DNA of 64,000 nucleotides from an uncultured Flavobacteriaceae bacterium. GTDB lineage: Bacteria; Bacteroidota; Bacteroidia; Flavobacteriales; Flavobacteriaceae. The notes below the pieces were generated by a model, which saw only the letters and a list, made by a program, of their open reading frames with translations, had not been told where the DNA came from and searched no databases. Of the stretch, positions 60,328 to 64,000 are shown in pieces; positions within the stretch are counted from its first letter, which is position 1; the number at the start of each line of letters is the position of its first letter. The position numbers and the translations under genes were made by a program. The stretch covers positions 124,001-188,000 of the forward strand of contig CALKOU010000001.1 in assembly GCA_938092005.1 (NCBI GenBank). Reading direction: 5' to 3'.

Positions 60328-62085
60328 ATGGGTGAATTTGTTGTATCTGCATTAAAATATAGACCACAGACTTTTACTGATGTGGTTGGGCAACAAGCCA
60401 TTACACAAACACTTCAAAATGCTATTGACTTGGGCAAGATTGCCAAAGCAATGCTCTTTTGTGGTCCGCGAGGTGTTGGCAAAACAACTTGTGCGCGAAT
60501 TTTTGCAAAGAAAATTAACAGTATGGGGGAAGCTATTGACCCCAACGAAGATTTTGCATTTAATGTATTTGAACTTGATGCGGCTTCAAACAATTCTGTT
60601 GATGATATAAGAAGTCTTATTGAGCAGGTACGGATTCCACCACAAAAAGGCAACTTCAAAGTATATATCATTGATGAGGTTCATATGTTAAGTACAGCCG
60701 CTTTTAATGCGTTTCTTAAAACGCTAGAAGAGCCACCTCAACATGCTATTTTTATTCTTGCCACAACAGAAAAACAAAAAATAATCCCAACCATTTTATC
60801 GAGGTGTCAAATTTTTGATTTCAAACGTATCAGTCCAAAAGATGCGCAAGACTACTTGAAGGTCATCGCGCAACGAGAAGGGATCGAAGCCGAAGACAAA
60901 GCCTTGCATTTGATTGCACAAAAAGCAGATGGTGCCATGCGTGATGCGCTTTCTATTTTTGATCGAATGATTAGCTATTCTGGTGATAAACTTACTGCCA
61001 AGCATGTTTCCTTAAATCTAAATATTTTGGATTACGACAGTTATTTAGAAGTTACAGAGCTGTTACACAAAGGAGATTTGCACAATAGCGTGTTGCAATT
61101 CAACTCCCTTATTGACCTTGGTTTTGATGGTTATCATTTTATCAATGGGTTAGCAAAACACTTCCGTGATGTCATGATGTGCCAACACGAAGGAACTGCC
61201 AAACTTCTGGAAGTTGGAGCAGAAACAGAAGCTGCGTTCGTAGCTCAGGGAAAACACATTTCCAAGTCTTTCTTGTTGGACGCTTTAGACTTAGCTAACA
61301 AATATGCGCTTCAATACAAAAACAGTCTACATCCACATTTGCAGGTAGAATTGTGTTTGATGCAAATTGCCTCGCTAAACGAAGGCGAAAAAAAAAAGCC
61401 TAACGCTTTCATAAAAGCTTTTGATGAAAAAATTCCTCCAAAAGAAAAGGGAATTGTAAGTAATGCTCCTGAAAGCCCAGCACTTAGTGAGGCAATAGAA
61501 GTACCAAAAGTTACAGCCTCTGTAGCGTTGGTTATAGAGCCTGCTTCGACGGAAGAAACACCTACCGAAAAGGTTACTGAACCTGTCGAAGTAACCGAAG
61601 AACCCATCCAACTCGATTTATCCTCACAGGGTGTTTCGGGTCTATCCCTTTCAAGTTTACGCGTAAAGAAGGAACATGAGCAAAAATCAGATGTGACTTC
61701 AGAAGAAAAAACGGTACAAAAAAAAGAAGTTTATCAAGAGGATATTGAAAAGCAATGGAAATTATACAGCACAGACATGACTGAAAAAGGAGAGCGCAAC
61801 ATGGTTGCGCTATTGCAGTTAGACACACCACGGCTTAAAAACAAAGTTGAAATCCATTATTCTGTTCCCAATGACACCAACAGGGTTGAACTAGAAAAAA
61901 ACAGCATTGAACTCATGCGTTTTTTGCGAAACCAGTTATCAAACGACGCTTTGATACTAAAAGTAAACATGGAAGTAAAAGAAGAAAAGAAGTTTGTATA
62001 TACTAGCGAAGACAAGTATCAAGCGCTTAAAAAGAAAAATCCTGTGGTTGATCTCTTTAAAAACAAATTTAACTTAGAGTATTAG
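60328..62085 (+). CDS. dnaX: DNA polymerase III subunit gamma/tau
   Basis: Clamp-loader ATPase. From the ATG at 60328 (MGEFVVSALKYRPQTF) it has 585 residues; an earlier frame start at 60289 would add 13. Walker A is GPRGVGKT (46-53), Walker B is IDEVHMLS, the SRC-type finger is ILSRCQIFDF. The zinc module with CxxCxxC present in E. coli DnaX between Walker A and B is absent; the stretch reads SMGEAIDPNEDFAFN. The C-terminal part (about 365-470) is a low-complexity acidic linker before the tau-like end. Divergent from rnpB. Confidence 0.95.
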   Translation: MGEFVVSALKYRPQTFTDVVGQQAITQTLQNAIDLGKIAKAMLFCGPRGVGKTTCARIFAKKINSMGEAIDPNEDFAFNVFELDAASNNSVDDIRSLIEQVRIPPQKGNFKVYIIDEVHMLSTAAFNAFLKTLEEPPQHAIFILATTEKQKIIPTILSRCQIFDFKRISPKDAQDYLKVIAQREGIEAEDKALHLIAQKADGAMRDALSIFDRMISYSGDKLTAKHVSLNLNILDYDSYLEVTELLHKGDLHNSVLQFNSLIDLGFDGYHFINGLAKHFRDVMMCQHEGTAKLLEVGAETEAAFVAQGKHISKSFLLDALDLANKYALQYKNSLHPHLQVELCLMQIASLNEGEKKKPNAFIKAFDEKIPPKEKGIVSNAPESPALSEAIEVPKVTASVALVIEPASTEETPTEKVTEPVEVTEEPIQLDLSSQGVSGLSLSSLRVKKEHEQKSDVTSEEKTVQKKEVYQEDIEKQWKLYSTDMTEKGERNMVALLQLDTPRLKNKVEIHYSVPNDTNRVELEKNSIELMRFLRNQLSNDALILKVNMEVKEEKKFVYTSEDKYQALKKKNPVVDLFKNKFNLEY

Positions 62086-62155
62086 TAGGCTACCTCAAAG
62101 CAAAAGCATGAGGCATTAAACGGAGATGAATTTGAAATCTCGAACAAACTGTTTG

Positions 62156-63043
62156 TTAATGTAATTCCTTATACAACAACTTAATCATCCCGTCAGCAAG
62201 TCCAACTTTTGGGACATAAATTTTATTGGAATTGGATTCTTTCATTGCCAAAAGATATATGTGGACAGCAGGGACAATTACATCCGCTCGATCTGGATTC
62301 AATTTTAAATCCGTGATCAGTTCCTTTTTCGTGCGCTTTTTTAAGTATTCGTAGTATTCGGATAGTAAAATAAACGAAAGTGGTTTCCCAATATTTTTAC
62401 CTGACAATTTAAACACTTTGTTGATGGTACCGCCAGATCCAACAACTGAAAGACGGTCTAAGTGTTGTGTGTGTTTTGCGATCCATTTAACATAGGATTT
62501 CATTTCTTTATCGGTGACCATTTTATTCAGCAAGCGAACGGTTCCAATTTTAAAAGACTTTGAGGCCAGCGTTTTCCCACGATCTATGACCGTAAGCTCT
62601 GTACTACCACCACCCACATCAACAAGCAGGTAAGACTTATGGGGCTTCATGACATCAAAAAGGTCAGTCATGGCAATAATTTCCGCCTCTCGCTTGCCGT
62701 CAATAATAGCTACGTTTACTTCTGTCTCTTTCTGAATGCGTTTCACTAATGCAGCACCATTTTTAGCCTCACGAAGTGCAGAAGTAGCACAAGCCATATA
62801 ATGCGAAACACCATGAACGCCCATTAACTTTTTAAAAGAAAGCATGGCATCGATCATACGCTGTTGGTTAGGCATTCCAATCGAACCGTGGGTAAAGGTG
62901 TCTTGTCCCAAACGAATGGGAACACGAACCATGGTGTTTTTGGTAAATAATGTGGGGCTATTGTTGCGCTCAATAACATTGTAAACTAGCAAACGTACAG
63001 CGTTTGAACCAATATCGATAGCGGCATATTTAGATAGTCTCAA
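62156..63043 (-). CDS. Ppx/GppA family exopolyphosphatase
   Basis: A 295-residue actin-fold phosphatase that removes phosphate from polyphosphate ends or from pppGpp. N-terminal phosphate motif AAIDIGSNAVRLLVYNV and second motif YLLVDVGGGSTELTVI are clear, as is SVVGSGGTINKVFKL. It is the short form without the C-terminal HD-like domain. It overlaps ppk1 by 4 bp, so synthesis and breakdown of polyphosphate are encoded together. Confidence 0.92.
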   Translation of the reverse strand: MRLSKYAAIDIGSNAVRLLVYNVIERNNSPTLFTKNTMVRVPIRLGQDTFTHGSIGMPNQQRMIDAMLSFKKLMGVHGVSHYMACATSALREAKNGAALVKRIQKETEVNVAIIDGKREAEIIAMTDLFDVMKPHKSYLLVDVGGGSTELTVIDRGKTLASKSFKIGTVRLLNKMVTDKEMKSYVKWIAKHTQHLDRLSVVGSGGTINKVFKLSGKNIGKPLSFILLSEYYEYLKKRTKKELITDLKLNPDRADVIVPAVHIYLLAMKESNSNKIYVPKVGLADGMIKLLYKELH

Positions 63044-64000
63044 GCGTTACTTACTTTATTTTGGTAATATTCATATGTGGCCTCTTGTGAGCGCAACGGA
63101 AGTGCTCCATTTGTACGATACGTAGGCTTTGACGGATCATTGACCCACCGTGCTTTTATGTTATCATTCCAGCTTAGCTCAAAAGTATCTACGAGCTCTT
63201 GTTGAATATCTTTATCATAAATAGGACACGAAACTTCAACACGGTTATCGAGGTTACGTGTCATCCAATCAGAAGATGATATCAAAATATCTCGGTCGCC
63301 TCCATTTTCAAAAATTACCATACGAGGATGCTCTAAAAAACGATCGACTACGCTGATCACTTCAATATTTTCGCTAACTCCTTTGACACCAGGAATCAAA
63401 CAACAAATTCCTCTAACAATCATACGTATTTGCACACCTGCTTGACTGGCTTTATAGAGTGCTGCAACCATATCATAGTTTGTCAAGTTATTAATCTTTA
63501 TGCGTATTAATGCGTTTTTCCCAGCTCTTGCTAAAGTCATTTCTCGAGCAATACGCTCTTTGAGTCCACTAGAAGTTGAAAAAGGAGAAATGAGCAAGTG
63601 CTTATGATCAGGAACCTTATAGCTTTTTTCTAAAAAGGTAAACACACGATTTACTTCTTTTAGAATTTGTTGATTGGCGGTAAACAGTGTATAATCCGTG
63701 TAAATCCTAGCAGTAGACTCATTAAAATTACCCGTGCTAATAAACCCATACCGCTTGAGCTTATCCTCTTCTTGACGTTGAATCAAACATATTTTTGAGT
63801 GTACCTTTAAGCTGGGAATTCCAAAAATAAGACGCACCCCTTCGTTTTTAAGCAACTCGGCATACCGAATATTTGCTGTCTCATCAAATCGTGCTTGAAG
63901 TTCAATCTGCACCGTTACTTGTTTGCCATTTCGTGCAGCCTGAATTAGGGCGTTCGCTACTTGGGAGTCGTTCGACAAGCGATAGATGGTAATAAATATA
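63040..64000 (-). CDS. ppk1: Polyphosphate kinase 1 (partial, C-terminal part)
   Basis: The last 319 or so residues of Ppk1; the N-terminal half lies beyond the right edge. The frame stays open to the edge (IFITIYRLSNDSQVANAL at the edge), so any start chosen inside is artificial. Seen are ARFDETANIRYAELL, GIPSLKVHSKICLI with the autophosphorylated histidine expected in VHSK, GNFNESTARIYTDYTLFTA, and the second catalytic domain with NGGDRDILISSSDWMTRNLDNR (in part). It polymerises ATP's terminal phosphate into polyphosphate. Followed by ppx with a 4-bp overlap. Confidence 0.95.
   Translation of the reverse strand, partial: IFITIYRLSNDSQVANALIQAARNGKQVTVQIELQARFDETANIRYAELLKNEGVRLIFGIPSLKVHSKICLIQRQEEDKLKRYGFISTGNFNESTARIYTDYTLFTANQQILKEVNRVFTFLEKSYKVPDHKHLLISPFSTSSGLKERIAREMTLARAGKNALIRIKINNLTNYDMVAALYKASQAGVQIRMIVRGICCLIPGVKGVSENIEVISVVDRFLEHPRMVIFENGGDRDILISSSDWMTRNLDNRVEVSCPIYDKDIQQELVDTFELSWNDNIKARWVNDPSKPTYRTNGALPLRSQEATYEYYQNKVSNA

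Overview
The window is a stretch of bacterial chromosome from a member of the Bacteroidota, most likely a marine Flavobacteriaceae. This rests on several things seen in the sequence: TAnnTTTG-type minus-7 boxes upstream of tRNAs and operons, almost no Shine-Dalgarno sequences, a secreted alginate lyase with a type IX secretion C-terminal domain, carboxypeptidase-regulatory-type TonB-dependent receptors, the Bacteroidota-type succinylated arginine pathway, an HYC_CC_PP protein, and AT-rich DNA. Nearly all of it is ordinary core genome, densely packed, with many 4-base start/stop overlaps.

Layout. 1-6000: partial ComM/YifB ATPase, a flavin reductase, then dsbD-tilS-pabB on the minus strand. 6062-14936: a nine-gene arginine operon (GNAT acyltransferase, argG, argC, proC, argD, argF', argB, argE, argH) preceded by a short Arg-rich leader ORF that starts almost at the predicted transcription start. 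15056-21053: PL6 alginate lyase, lipoamide dehydrogenase, NhaC antiporter, and a peroxiredoxin/thioredoxin/DUF6952 cassette. 21123-26604: ftsK, lolA-like, lptF/G and a ribBA whose GTP cyclohydrolase half has lost its zinc cysteines. 26601-34049: two TonB-dependent receptors, a TSUP permease, tRNA-Ser(UGA), an uncharacterised membrane protein, and a metal-handling group (HMA protein, receptor, HYC_CC_PP protein). 34058-42390: an Rrf2 regulator divergent from an assimilatory sulfate reduction operon (DUF2061, cysH, cysD, cysN, sulfite reductase with a C-terminal HEPN-like domain, siroheme genes, ferredoxin-NADP reductase, ferredoxin). 42387-48855: envelope lipoproteins (DUF3089, SGNH, SodC, PPIase), PlsC, OxyR, a 58-residue small protein, DUF4442 and thioredoxin reductase. 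48960-49551: tRNA-Pro(UGG), tRNA-Pro(GGG) and a patchwork of near-exact duplications and a broken tRNA-Pro copy. 49729-64000: BaiN-like flavoprotein, arginase, uridine kinase, divIC/ftsB, an SDR, parA-parB-DUF5683-dapB-lepB-wbqC, a VOC protein, RNase P RNA, dnaX, and ppx-ppk1 (the last cut by the window edge).

Working together. The arginine operon makes arginine from glutamate through acylated, probably succinylated, intermediates; the leader peptide would let ribosomes sense charged tRNA-Arg. The sulfur operon takes sulfate through APS to sulfide, and also encodes the siroheme cofactor pathway and its own electron supply (FNR and [2Fe-2S] ferredoxin). OxyR, peroxiredoxin, SodC, thioredoxin and thioredoxin reductase are scattered parts of oxidative stress defence.

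The parts least explained by standard annotation are the arginine leader, the tRNA-Pro duplication array, the duplicated gene end fused to dsbD, the tRNA-Ser 3'-end copy, and the GEEISWGQR membrane protein. I found no CRISPR array, prophage, transposase gene or defence island.
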